This document shows, one piece after another, positions 15,919 to 24,302 of a stretch of DNA of 64,000 nt (position 1 is its first letter; each line of letters opens with the position of its first letter). The notes under the pieces are model-generated. The model was not told the DNA's origin, did not search any database, and worked only from the letters and a program-made list of their open reading frames with translations. The stretch is taken from contig NZ_CP044222.1 of the NCBI RefSeq assembly GCF_008727795.1, forward strand, positions 2,976,001 through 3,040,000. The letters run 5' to 3'. Source of the stretch: Nitrincola iocasae (lineage in GTDB: Bacteria; Pseudomonadota; Gammaproteobacteria; Pseudomonadales; Balneatricaceae). A program made the position numbers and the translations under genes.

Positions 15919-16518
15919 GTGGAACAGGAAACTATCTGGATCGTTGCTGTGGTTGCACTTGCCGTCGGTGTATTGATTGGATACCTGCTGGGTAAATCCG
16001 GTGGTACTGAAATCAAGCGCAAGCGCCTCGAAGAAGAATTGAATGGTTCAAGAGCCGAAATGGACCGTTATAAGCAGGAAGTCACCTCGCATTTCGAGCA
16101 GACCGCGGCACTGGTCAATGAGTTAACCGATCAGTACCGTAAAGTACACCAGCACCTGGCTACCGGCGCTCAGAATCTTTGTCCTGACCAGCAACCGGGA
16201 CGTTCACTACAGTCGTCTCTGCAACCCAAACTGGAAGCCACCCGCGCTGACGACGCACTTGATTCATCCACTCAAAAAGCGGCGGATCAGCAGCCACCTG
16301 AAAGCAACGCCAAAGAAGCTGATAAGCAGACGTCAGCTGATGCAGAACCCGAAGCCCCAAGAGATTGGGCTCCGAAAAAACCCAATGATCAAGGCACCCT
16401 GTCTGACGGCTACGGACTTAAAAAAGAGCAAGAAGAAACCCCTAAGACTCCGCCTTACCCTGATCCCGGTTTAAATGATGACGAAACAACCTCGGTAAAA
16501 CCGAATCAGAAAGATTAA
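15919..16518 (+). CDS. zapG: ZapG/YhcB-family (DUF1043) membrane-anchored division protein
   Basis: A 199-residue protein starting at a GTG (15919) behind AAGAGGAAGAG. One N-terminal membrane helix (IWIVAVVALAVGVLIGYLLG) is followed by a coiled coil typical of YhcB (RKRLEEELNGSRAEMDRYKQEVTSHF...TAALVNELTDQYRKVHQHLA). The remaining 95 residues are low-complexity, acidic and proline-rich, and differ from the shorter E. coli protein (about 130 residues). YhcB/ZapG links envelope synthesis and cell division. It usually sits next to DegS-type proteases, and here the AlgW gene is one gene away. Confidence 0.88.
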   Translation: MEQETIWIVAVVALAVGVLIGYLLGKSGGTEIKRKRLEEELNGSRAEMDRYKQEVTSHFEQTAALVNELTDQYRKVHQHLATGAQNLCPDQQPGRSLQSSLQPKLEATRADDALDSSTQKAADQQPPESNAKEADKQTSADAEPEAPRDWAPKKPNDQGTLSDGYGLKKEQEETPKTPPYPDPGLNDDETTSVKPNQKD

Positions 16519-16535
16519 AACTGCCACCGAAGAGC

Positions 16536-17306
16536 TTATACGGGATTGGCGATATCCACAAAGCGGTGTTCAATACCGAAATGGCGGGCCAGGTGCTCGC
16601 CTAACGCCTGAACACCGTACCGCTCCGTAGCATGATGACCTGCACCGATATAATGAATACCGGCCTCGCGGGCAATATGCACCACCGGTTCTGAAATTTC
16701 TCCACTGATATAGGTATCCGCCCCCAAGGCCAGCGCAGTGTCGATATGACGTTCAGCTGCACCGGTACACCAGGCAACCTTACTCACCTTATGCTCCCCG
16801 CCAGCAATCACCTGAGGCTCACGCTCCAGATGCTGTGCAATAAGTCGGGAAAAAGACTTGAGTGTACAAGGCTCACTGACATGACCAATATTACCCAACC
16901 CCAACGGATTACCTGGCTCCATGCTGTCTTCAGATTCCAGCCCCAGACGTAAACCCAGCCGAGCATTATTACCCAGGGTTGGATGGGCATCCAGGGGCAG
17001 ATGATAGGCTAGCAGGCTGATATCATTCACCATCAGTGTTTTGATACGTCGATGTTTAATCCCGGTCAGTACGGCGGACTCGCCCTTCCAGAAGTAACCA
17101 TGATGTACCAGAACCAGATCAGCTTGCCACTCAACAGCCTCATCCAGCAAGGCCTGGCAGGCTGTGACACCTGTCAGGATTTTTTGCACCTGTGGACGCC
17201 CCTGAATCTGCAAGCCATTAGGACAATAATCCTTGAAATCACCAGAGCGCAGCGTCTGATTGCAATATTCCACCAGTTCATTCAGGTCGACGCTATTGTA
17301 ATTCAT
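16536..17306 (-). CDS. Nif3-like dinuclear metal centre protein (YbgI family)
   Basis: A 256-residue protein starting MNYNSVDLNELVEYCNQTL. The family blocks are present: DYCPNGLQIQG, LVLVHHGYFWKGE (metal-binding His pair), the internal ISLLAYHLPLDAHPTLGNNARLG, and the C-terminal GAGHHATERYGVQALGEHLA. These hexameric toroids bind two metal ions; in several genomes they are annotated as GTP cyclohydrolase I type 2, without proof. I chose the ATG at 17306, with GGGA nine bases upstream, over the longer frame from 17351. It is divergent from the algW gene (65 bp), a common pairing. Confidence 0.92.
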   Translation of the reverse strand: MNYNSVDLNELVEYCNQTLRSGDFKDYCPNGLQIQGRPQVQKILTGVTACQALLDEAVEWQADLVLVHHGYFWKGESAVLTGIKHRRIKTLMVNDISLLAYHLPLDAHPTLGNNARLGLRLGLESEDSMEPGNPLGLGNIGHVSEPCTLKSFSRLIAQHLEREPQVIAGGEHKVSKVAWCTGAAERHIDTALALGADTYISGEISEPVVHIAREAGIHYIGAGHHATERYGVQALGEHLARHFGIEHRFVDIANPV

Positions 17307-17371
17307 CAGTTGGTTCCCATTTTTCAGTACAAAACCGTATACTATCAACAAACTTTAGACGAAATGGATTT

Positions 17372-18517
17372 ATGCGTAAATTTAAACTCTTATCCTGGCC
17401 GGTCACTGTCGGCATTCTACTGGCTCTGCTGATCATTCAGTTCTTTTCTGATCGTATTAATCCACCGGCAACCAAGGTAGAAGTAGTGGAAACACCCCCC
17501 CCTCTGTCGGATAGTATTATACAGCCGCGCATATCCTATGCTGACGCTGTGGATATAGCTTCACCAGCCGTAGTGAATATTTACACTCAGACTGTCGTCA
17601 GAGAACCGACTAATCCATTGCTCAATGATCCCTTGTTCCAGCAGTTTTTCAATATTGACCGCCTGCCACAACGGGAACGCATCCAGTCCAGCTTGGGTTC
17701 CGGTGTTATTCTCAGCCCGGATGGTTATGTGGTTACCAACAATCATGTCATCAGTGGTGCTGATAGTATTGTGGTCTCAATGCAGGATGGGCGGGAATCT
17801 CTTGCTCAGGTTATTGGCAGTGATCCAGAAACCGATTTGGCACTGCTGAAGGTCAATCTCAACGAACTGCCCAGCATTGTGATGAATACTTCTGACACCC
17901 TGCGTGTCGGCGATGTTGTATTGGCAATTGGCAACCCCTTTGGGGTTGGTCAGACAGTCACCCAGGGCATTGTCAGTGCCACCGGACGAAACAGCATCGG
18001 CCTGAGCACTTACGAAAGTTTCATTCAAACCGATGCGGCCATCAACCCGGGCAACTCCGGGGGAGCCTTGATTGATCCCAACGGGCATATGGTGGGGATT
18101 AATACCGCGATTTTTTCTCAATCCGGTGGATCAAATGGCATCGGCTTCGCTATTCCAGCCCTCACGGCACGCCAGGTTATGCAGGATTTAATCGAACACG
18201 GGCGAGTGATTCGCGGCTGGCTCGGCATTGAAGTACAGGAAATCACTCCCCGACTAGCCGAATCCTTTAATCTTGAATCAGTAAATGGAGTGATTGTATC
18301 CGGCGTGGTACGGAACGGCCCGGCTCATCAGGCCGGTCTGCAACCCGGTGATATACTCACTGCCATTAACAGTGAAGCCATCACCACGGGTCGCAATTTG
18401 ATGCTGAAAATTGCACGTACCAAGCCAGGTGAAAATGTCCACCTGGAGTTACTCAGAGATGAGCGACGTTTATCTTTAGTTGCACAACTGTCTGAACAGG
18501 CCCGCTCACCCAACTAA
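17372..18517 (+). CDS. algW: Periplasmic serine protease AlgW/DegS
   Basis: A 381-residue trypsin-like protease with one N-terminal membrane anchor (residues 10-25). The catalytic triad is His125 (TNNHV), Asp155 (ETDLALLK) and Ser229 (NPGNSGGAL). A single PDZ domain covers about residues 280-370. One PDZ and a membrane anchor separate it from DegP/MucD. Such proteases sense misfolded outer-membrane proteins and cleave the anti-sigma factor (RseA/MucA) to release sigma-E. The name algW is used because of the neighbouring hisD-hisG-murA order seen in pseudomonads. It converges with hisD, and the two ends share an inverted repeat. Confidence 0.93.
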   Translation: MRKFKLLSWPVTVGILLALLIIQFFSDRINPPATKVEVVETPPPLSDSIIQPRISYADAVDIASPAVVNIYTQTVVREPTNPLLNDPLFQQFFNIDRLPQRERIQSSLGSGVILSPDGYVVTNNHVISGADSIVVSMQDGRESLAQVIGSDPETDLALLKVNLNELPSIVMNTSDTLRVGDVVLAIGNPFGVGQTVTQGIVSATGRNSIGLSTYESFIQTDAAINPGNSGGALIDPNGHMVGINTAIFSQSGGSNGIGFAIPALTARQVMQDLIEHGRVIRGWLGIEVQEITPRLAESFNLESVNGVIVSGVVRNGPAHQAGLQPGDILTAINSEAITTGRNLMLKIARTKPGENVHLELLRDERRLSLVAQLSEQARSPN

Positions 18518-18538
18518 GCAGACCCTGCTCAGACAGTT
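18486..18538. terminator. Inverted repeat spanning the converging algW and hisD ends
   Basis: AACTGTCTGA (18486-18495) lies inside the last codons of algW, and its exact complement TCAGACAGTT (18529-18538) touches the hisD stop. The 33-base loop and the lack of a T run make it an untypical terminator, but the position between converging genes is suggestive. Confidence 0.4.
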
Positions 18539-19847
18539 AGTTATCCTTGATGATACGATACTCAGCTGAGCGGGCGTGTGCTGTCAGACTTTCACCTCGT
18601 GCCAGAACTGAAGCCACTTTACCCATTTCAGAAGCGCCTTCTGCTGAGAACATAATCACAGAAGAGCGTTTCTGGAAATCATAAACACCCAGCGGCGATG
18701 AAAACCGCGCCGTACCAGAGGTCGGTAACACATGGTTAGGACCCGCACAGTAATCACCCAGAGACTCAGCGGTGTAGCGCCCCATGAAAATAGCACCGGC
18801 ATGGCGTATTTTCGGCAACAGGGCTTCCGGATCAGCCACTGACAACTCAAGATGCTCCGGAGCAATACGATTACACAGCTTCACAGCCTCATCAATATCC
18901 GCCACTTCGATCAGCATCGCACGGTTTTTCAGTGAAGCACTGATAATGTCACTGCGCTCCATAGTGGGCAGTAGTTTTTCAATGCTCGCCACCACCTGGT
19001 CCAGATAGCAGGCATCAGGAGAGATCAGGATGGACTGGGCATCTTCATCATGTTCAGCCTGGGAGAAAAGATCCATAGCGATCCAATCCGGGTCTGTCTG
19101 CCCATCACAGATTACCAGGATTTCAGAGGGGCCAGCGATCATATCGATGCCCACCGCACCAAATACAGCGCGCTTCGCTGTTGCCACGAAAATATTGCCT
19201 GGGCCAACAATTTTATCCACTCGCGGGACGGTTTCCGTGCCATAAGCCAGAGCCGCTACCGCCTGAGCACCCCCCAGGGTGAACACTCGATCTACACCAG
19301 CCAAAGCAGCGGCGGCCAATACCAGTTCGTTGACCACCCCATCAGGGGTCGGCACCACCATGATAATCTCTTGCACACCCGCGACTTTGGCAGGTAAAGC
19401 ATTCATCAACACTGACGACGGATAAGCCGCTTTGCCACCCGGCACGTAAATACCTATGCGATCCATCGGTGTGACTTGCTGCCCCAACACGGTGCCGTCC
19501 GCTTCAGTATAACGCCAGGATTCACTTTTCTGGCGCTCATGGTAGGCACTAATGCGCTGAGCTGCCGCTTCCAGCGCAGTGCGCTGATCCAGCGGCAGGC
19601 TCTGCAGTGCTTGAAGCAAGCGTGTTTGGCTGACCTCAAGTTCAGACATTTGTGTTGCCTGCATGCGGTCAAAACGGTTAGTGTACTCAACCAACGCGGC
19701 ATCACCACGGGCACGGACCTGCTCAATCACATCGTCAACGATCTGATTGACCTGCTTATCCGAAACACTTTCCCACGCCAACATAGCATTCAACTGCTTG
19801 TCAAAATCGGCCTGATCAGCCTTCAGACGTGTGATCTCTACTGACAT
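18537..19847 (-). CDS. hisD: Histidinol dehydrogenase
   Basis: A 436-residue protein with the conserved stretches IGIYVPGGKAAYPSSVLMNALPAKVAGV, GTETVPRVDKIVGPGN, and AGPSEILVICDGQTDPDWIAMDLFSQAEHDE. SAGPNHVLPTSGTARFSSPLGVYDF-like blocks carry the zinc-site residues. It performs the last two oxidations of histidine synthesis with NAD+. The ATG at 19847 is preferred, with GAGG six bases upstream; a GTG at 19859 would overlap hisG. It is the last gene of the murA-hisG-hisD series. hisC, often next in relatives, is not here. Confidence 0.97.
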   Translation of the reverse strand: MSVEITRLKADQADFDKQLNAMLAWESVSDKQVNQIVDDVIEQVRARGDAALVEYTNRFDRMQATQMSELEVSQTRLLQALQSLPLDQRTALEAAAQRISAYHERQKSESWRYTEADGTVLGQQVTPMDRIGIYVPGGKAAYPSSVLMNALPAKVAGVQEIIMVVPTPDGVVNELVLAAAALAGVDRVFTLGGAQAVAALAYGTETVPRVDKIVGPGNIFVATAKRAVFGAVGIDMIAGPSEILVICDGQTDPDWIAMDLFSQAEHDEDAQSILISPDACYLDQVVASIEKLLPTMERSDIISASLKNRAMLIEVADIDEAVKLCNRIAPEHLELSVADPEALLPKIRHAGAIFMGRYTAESLGDYCAGPNHVLPTSGTARFSSPLGVYDFQKRSSVIMFSAEGASEMGKVASVLARGESLTAHARSAEYRIIKDN

Positions 19848-19848
19848 A

Positions 19849-20493
19849 TCAAACCTCACGTTTGGCTGCTACAGCAGCTTGCATTTGCTCAATAATCGGT
19901 TGAATCAGCTCATACTTCATCTTCATAGAAGGTTGCCCCACCACCAGGCGCGAGCTGATATCCGCTATGTGTTCCATGGGCTCCAGGCCATTAGCCTTCA
20001 AGGTGTTGCCCGTGTCGACAATATCGACAATACGGTCAGCCAAACCCATGATCGGCGCCAGCTCCATGGCCCCATAGAGTTTGATAATATCTACCTGAGC
20101 CCCCTTGCGGGCATAATAGTCGCGGGTAATATTGATGAATTTACTCGCCACCCGAAGTCGACCTTCGACAGCCGGGGCACCTTTCAGGCCGGCAATCATC
20201 AAACGACAACGGGAGATTTCCAAATCCAGTGGCTCATAGAGCCCCTGCCCACCGTGCTCCATCAGCACATCCTTACCCGCCACACCCATATCAGCGCCAC
20301 CATATTCAACATAGGTAGGCACATCGGTGGCACGAATAACCAGTAATTTGATATTGGCATGATTAGTATCAAATATCAGTTTACGGCTACTGAAAATATC
20401 TTCGGCCGGATGTATATCGGCTGCCGCCAACAGGGGAAGTGTTTCCGTCAGGATGCGTCCTTTGGAAAGCGCGATGGTCAGCTGCTGTGTCAT
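19849..20493 (-). CDS. hisG: ATP phosphoribosyltransferase, short form
   Basis: A 214-residue protein starting MTQQLTIALSKGRILTETLPLL, with DVPTYVEYGGADMGVAGKDVL and the PRPP-binding DIVDTGNTLKANGL. This is the short form (about 210 residues) that lacks the C-terminal ACT-like domain and needs HisZ as regulatory partner. HisZ is not in this window. It catalyses the first step of histidine synthesis. It follows murA by 12 bp and its end abuts hisD. Confidence 0.97.
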   Translation of the reverse strand: MTQQLTIALSKGRILTETLPLLAAADIHPAEDIFSSRKLIFDTNHANIKLLVIRATDVPTYVEYGGADMGVAGKDVLMEHGGQGLYEPLDLEISRCRLMIAGLKGAPAVEGRLRVASKFINITRDYYARKGAQVDIIKLYGAMELAPIMGLADRIVDIVDTGNTLKANGLEPMEHIADISSRLVVGQPSMKMKYELIQPIIEQMQAAVAAKREV

Positions 20494-20505
20494 AGGGATT
20501 CTCTC

Positions 20506-21768
20506 TTAACCTTTTACGCGTCGGATGGTAGCACCCAAGCCCTGGAGTTTCTCTTCAATACACTCATAACCCCGATCAATATGGTAAATACGATCTATCA
20601 GGGTTTCGCCCTCGGCAACCAGCGCCGCAATTACCAGACTGGCTGATGCACGCAAGTCCGTTGCCATTACCGGTGCACCCTTGAGTTTGCTTACGCCTTC
20701 AATAATGGCGGTATTACCATCAATGGTAATATCAGCCCCCATACGCAGCATTTCCTGCATATGCATAAAGCGGTTTTCAAAAATGGTTTCGCGGACGATA
20801 CCTACACCAATTGAAACGGCATTCATCGCCGCAAACTGTGCCTGCATATCAGTAGGAAATGCAGGATAGGGAGCCGTGGTCAGATTGACAGCTTTTGGGC
20901 GACGCCCATGCATATCCAATTCAATCCAGTCTTCACCGGTAGTTATGTCAGCGCCAGCTTCCTGGAGTTTTTTCAACACCGAGTCCAGTGTATCCGAACG
21001 GGTATTGCAGGTACGCACCTTGCCACCTGTTGCCGCAGCAGCCACCAGAAAAGTGCCGGTTTCAATACGATCTGCCATAACCGCATAACGACAGCCTTTC
21101 AGAGCTTCAACACCATGAATACTAATCATATCGGTTCCGGCACCGCGGATATCAGCACCCATCGCATTCAGGCAATTGGCCAGGTCTACGATCTCCGGCT
21201 CACGCGCGGCATTTTCAATCAGTGTCTCGCCATCAGCCAGCGCTGCCGCCATCATAATATTTTCTGTTCCGGTGACGGTTACCGTATCAAAAAACACTTT
21301 GCCACCTTTTAAGCGGCCATCACAGGTGGCGCGGATATAGCCCTGCTCCACTTCGATATGAGCGCCCATAGCTTCCAGTCCGCGTAAATGCAGATCCACA
21401 GGTCGACTGCCGATAGCACAACCACCTGGCAGAGATACCTCAGCCTGGCCAAAACGTGCCAACAGCGGTCCCAGAACCAGAATCGATGCACGCATAGTTT
21501 TGACCAGATCATAAGGTGCTACCACCGAGTTGATCTGGCTGGCGTCTATCACGGCACTTTGTGATTCAGTCAGGGTGACACTGACACCGAGTCGACGCAT
21601 CAACTCAAGCATGGTATTAATATCATGCAGGTGTGGCAGATTAGTAAGCGTTACCGGCTCACTCGCCAGTAGAGTAGCGGCCAGGATTGGCAAGGCCGCA
21701 TTTTTGGCACCAGAGATACGCACCTCACCATTCAGGCACGCCCCCCCTTGTATCAGAAACTTATCCAT
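20506..21768 (-). CDS. murA: UDP-N-acetylglucosamine 1-carboxyvinyltransferase
   Basis: A 420-residue enzyme with Lys22-Asn23 (SGAKNAALP) and the catalytic Cys117 in LPGGCAIGSRPVDLH. The C-terminal DLRASASLVIAALVAEGETLI is also typical. It transfers enolpyruvyl from PEP to UDP-GlcNAc, the first committed peptidoglycan step; Cys at 117 predicts fosfomycin sensitivity at this target. Length matches E. coli (419). Position between ibaG and hisG is the classical gammaproteobacterial order. Confidence 0.98.
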   Translation of the reverse strand: MDKFLIQGGACLNGEVRISGAKNAALPILAATLLASEPVTLTNLPHLHDINTMLELMRRLGVSVTLTESQSAVIDASQINSVVAPYDLVKTMRASILVLGPLLARFGQAEVSLPGGCAIGSRPVDLHLRGLEAMGAHIEVEQGYIRATCDGRLKGGKVFFDTVTVTGTENIMMAAALADGETLIENAAREPEIVDLANCLNAMGADIRGAGTDMISIHGVEALKGCRYAVMADRIETGTFLVAAAATGGKVRTCNTRSDTLDSVLKKLQEAGADITTGEDWIELDMHGRRPKAVNLTTAPYPAFPTDMQAQFAAMNAVSIGVGIVRETIFENRFMHMQEMLRMGADITIDGNTAIIEGVSKLKGAPVMATDLRASASLVIAALVAEGETLIDRIYHIDRGYECIEEKLQGLGATIRRVKG

Positions 21769-21792
21769 TTATCTGTCCGTATTAGGGCTTGA

Positions 21793-22032
21793 TTAGTTCA
21801 GGGCGGCCCATTGCTCGGGAGTATAGGTTTTGATCGTCACAGCATGAATGTCACCACTGGCAATCTGCTTATTCAGACAGGCATAAACCAACTGCTGTTT
21901 TTTCACCGGGCTCAAACCCGTAAACTGTTCACTGATGACGGTAATTTCAAAATTACACCCTTCTCCCGCGGTCATCACCTGGCTAGCAGCCAGTTGACTT
22001 TCAATTACCTGTTTTACGTCTTCAGCTTGCAT
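21793..22032 (-). CDS. ibaG: BolA-family protein IbaG (YrbA)
   Basis: A 79-residue BolA-family protein, MQAEDVKQVIESQLAASQVMTAGEGCNFEITVISEQFTGLSPVKKQQLVYACLN. The compact fold ends in the conserved HAVTIKTYTPEQW. IbaG works with monothiol glutaredoxins in iron-sulfur handling and acid stress. The ATG at 22032 has GGAG upstream; the longer open frame would run through a terminator hairpin and is rejected. It is the first gene after that hairpin and leads into murA. Confidence 0.93.
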   Translation of the reverse strand: MQAEDVKQVIESQLAASQVMTAGEGCNFEITVISEQFTGLSPVKKQQLVYACLNKQIASGDIHAVTIKTYTPEQWAALN

Positions 22033-22080
22033 AGGAACTCCGGAAACTTTTTTGACAGGGGGCCGATAATAACGCAAAAC

Positions 22081-22112
22081 GGGCCTTAAAGGCGACATTG
22101 CCTTTAAGGCCC
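22081..22112 (-). terminator. Intra-operon hairpin terminator between mlaB and ibaG
   Basis: GGGCCTTAAAGGC (22081-22093) and GCCTTTAAGGCCC (22100-22112) form a perfect 13-base stem with a six-base loop. On the minus strand it is followed by GTTTTGCG. It sits 10 bp after the mlaB stop and 49 bp before ibaG, so it should reduce or end the mla transcript. Confidence 0.8.
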
Positions 22113-22122
22113 GTGGGGTCAA

Positions 22123-22410
22123 TCAATGTAGATTTTCTTCAACGCCCACCAGACGAGCAATAGAAAGCAGATCTTCTGGGGTATTAATGGCAGTCAATTC
22201 AAAGCCTTTTTCCAGCGCCAGACGTTCACAACAAAACCACAGCGATAAAGCTGAACTATCCACCCGGCCCACAGCCGAAAAATCCAGCTGGCAAGGGCCC
22301 TGCATCTGTTTGAGTTGACTCAGCAAGGCAGTTCGTTTCGCTACCACAGTAGAAAACAGCAAATCACCCTCTACACTGATAACCTGACTGACAACCTCAG
22401 CCTTCGACAT
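22123..22410 (-). CDS. mlaB: MlaB, STAS-domain subunit of the phospholipid transporter
   Basis: A 95-residue STAS-domain protein: MSKAEVVSQVISVEGDLLF, the CQLDFSAVGRVDSSALSLWFC core, and NTPEDLLSIARLVGVEE. MlaB binds and stabilises the MlaF ATPase on the cytoplasmic face. The start at 22410 overlaps the end of mlaC by 14 bases and is preceded by a purine-rich GGTGG. The longer frame from 22461 would read through mlaC. It is the last gene of the mla operon. Confidence 0.93.
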   Translation of the reverse strand: MSKAEVVSQVISVEGDLLFSTVVAKRTALLSQLKQMQGPCQLDFSAVGRVDSSALSLWFCCERLALEKGFELTAINTPEDLLSIARLVGVEENLH

Positions 22411-23050
22411 CTTCCACCACCTCAGCAACTGTACTGGCGACTCGCTCTTCCCAGCTATCAATCACAGCGGAAATATCGCGTGAGCTCTGATACATATCGG
22501 CAAACTGATTTTGAAAGGTCAGACGTAGATTAATTCCTTCAACAGCGACGTTTACCAGCATCCAATTACCGTCAACATTACGCATGTAATAGAGAATATT
22601 ATAGGTTTTCCCAGCGGTTGAAGTCAGTTGAACATTAACCACCTGCATTTCCGGCTGCGGACTGGGCGCACGCGGAGGTGTAATCGTGTACTCACGAATA
22701 GAAAATTCACTCACAGCCATAGAGTAGGTTCTAATCAGGGTTGTTTTGAGCACGCTGGCAAAACGTTCTAACTGTTCTTCAGACGCGCTTCGGGAAAACC
22801 GCCCCATGACCCCACGACCAAAGCCGTAAAAATCGATCACAGGGGTAACTATCTGCTCAACTTCAGACTGCAAACGCTCTCTATTTTCCTCCTCAAACAA
22901 TGAGGAGTCACTCATCACATCAATCACTTTCTCGGTTGTGCTTTCAACCACCTGTTTTGCAGCGTCCCAATTCTGATCAACTGCAAACGCTTTCAATGTA
23001 AACAACATTGACATGAGAAAGACCAGATTTGCGGCATGTAATTTTTTCAT
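22397..23050 (-). CDS. mlaC: MlaC, periplasmic phospholipid carrier
   Basis: A 217-residue protein with a signal peptide (MKKLHAANLVFLMSMLFTLKAFA) and the Ttg2D/MlaC fold: VEQIVTPVIDFYGFGRGVMGRFSRSASEEQLERFASVLKTTLIRTYSM, then VNVAVEGINLRLTFQNQFADMYQ. It shuttles phospholipid between the MlaA and MlaFEDB complexes across the periplasm. Length is normal. It is 5 bp after mlaD. Confidence 0.95.
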   Translation of the reverse strand: MKKLHAANLVFLMSMLFTLKAFAVDQNWDAAKQVVESTTEKVIDVMSDSSLFEEENRERLQSEVEQIVTPVIDFYGFGRGVMGRFSRSASEEQLERFASVLKTTLIRTYSMAVSEFSIREYTITPPRAPSPQPEMQVVNVQLTSTAGKTYNILYYMRNVDGNWMLVNVAVEGINLRLTFQNQFADMYQSSRDISAVIDSWEERVASTVAEVVEDVEG

Positions 23051-23055
23051 GGTGT

Positions 23056-23514
23056 TTACTCACTAACCTGATTCATAAGGAATTTGCCCACAAGATCCTC
23101 TAAAACTAGCGCGGATTGGGTGTTGAAAATAAAATCGCCTTCACCCAACACTTCCATGTCTCCACCCGGAACGATACCGACATACTGTTGGCCCAGCAGG
23201 CCGGATGTCAGAATCATTGCTGAACTATCGGTACTGATATAATCAACATCTGCAAATATTTCCATCTCCACTTCTGCCATCAGCATCTGCGGATCCAAGC
23301 GAATATTCTTGACCTCACCGATCTGCACACCGGACATGGCCACTTTAGCACGGGGCGTCAGCCCGCCTATATTCTCAAAACTGGCATACAGCTTATAACC
23401 ACCCGATTTTGGGGTAAGATTTAAACCACTGACATTCAATGCCAGCACAATCAAGGCCAGGAAGCCAATCAGCATAAACAGCCCTACACTGATTTCTACA
23501 GTACGGATACGCAT
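23056..23514 (-). CDS. mlaD: MlaD, MCE-domain subunit
   Basis: A 152-residue protein with one N-terminal membrane helix (VGLFMLIGFLALIVLALNV) and a single MCE domain: YKLYASFENIGGLTPRAKVAMSGVQIGEVKNI, then TSGLLGQQYVGIVPGG. The hexameric ring in the periplasm forms the lipid tunnel of the Mla importer. It is close to mlaE and mlaC, with gaps of 2 and 5 bp. Confidence 0.96.
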   Translation of the reverse strand: MRIRTVEISVGLFMLIGFLALIVLALNVSGLNLTPKSGGYKLYASFENIGGLTPRAKVAMSGVQIGEVKNIRLDPQMLMAEVEMEIFADVDYISTDSSAMILTSGLLGQQYVGIVPGGDMEVLGEGDFIFNTQSALVLEDLVGKFLMNQVSE

Positions 23515-23516
23515 TT

Positions 23517-24302
23517 TTACAAGTCTCCAAACATCAAAGCGGTAAGCACAAAGTCCAAGCCCAGAACAGCAAGCGATGCATAGACCACTGTACGGGTTGT
23601 AGCCTGACTGATTCCTTCTGAAGTCGGAATACAGTCATAACCCTGATACACAGCGACCCAGGTAACAACAAAACCAAACACTACCGCTTTTATCAGGCCA
23701 TTCAACACATCACCCTGAAAATCCACGGACTGCTGCATATTCGCCCAAAAAGCGCCACTGTAGATTCCCAACCAGTCAACGGCAACCAGAGACGCTCCCC
23801 AGATACCTACAACGGCAAATATCATTGACAGCAGTGGCATACAGATAAAGCCAGCGTACAGACGCGGGGCAATAATACGCCGGTAAGGATCAACACCGAT
23901 CATTTCCAGGCTGGCCAACTGCTCGGTAGCTTTCATCAGGCCAATTTCCGCCGTCAGCGCTGAACCGGCACGTCCGGCAAACAACAAGGCGGTCACAACC
24001 GGCGCCAGTTCCCGCAGCAAACTCAGTGCCACCATCTGGCCTACCGCTTGTTCAGAGCCATAATCCACCAGGATAGTATAGCCCTGTAACCCCAGTACCA
24101 TGCCGATAAAAGCACCTGAGACAATAATGATCACCAGCGACAAGACACCGATGAAATAAATCTGCCGGATCAACAAAGGAAACATCATCACCGGTGCTGG
24201 CCTCGCCACCACTGAGTGATAAAGTATCTGCCCTGAGCGACCCAGTGCGGCACATTTAGACAGCGTCTTATGACCCAGCCTTTGAATACGATCCAGTATC
24301 AC
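23517..24302 (-). CDS. mlaE: MlaE, permease of the phospholipid transporter
   Basis: A 261-residue permease with several membrane segments and the MlaE/YrbE signature ELAPVVTALLFAGRAGSALTAEIGLMKATEQLASLEMIGVDPYRRIIAPRLYA. The start is a GTG at 24302 that overlaps the mlaF stop (GTGA), a sign of translational coupling. With MlaF, B and D it forms the inner-membrane complex that maintains outer-membrane lipid asymmetry. Confidence 0.96.
   Translation of the reverse strand: MILDRIQRLGHKTLSKCAALGRSGQILYHSVVARPAPVMMFPLLIRQIYFIGVLSLVIIIVSGAFIGMVLGLQGYTILVDYGSEQAVGQMVALSLLRELAPVVTALLFAGRAGSALTAEIGLMKATEQLASLEMIGVDPYRRIIAPRLYAGFICMPLLSMIFAVVGIWGASLVAVDWLGIYSGAFWANMQQSVDFQGDVLNGLIKAVVFGFVVTWVAVYQGYDCIPTSEGISQATTRTVVYASLAVLGLDFVLTALMFGDL

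Noticed and set aside
22033..22122. Longer ibaG frame starting at 22122
   Set aside because: It would translate straight through the perfect terminator hairpin; ATG at 22032 has GGAG and the family N-terminus.
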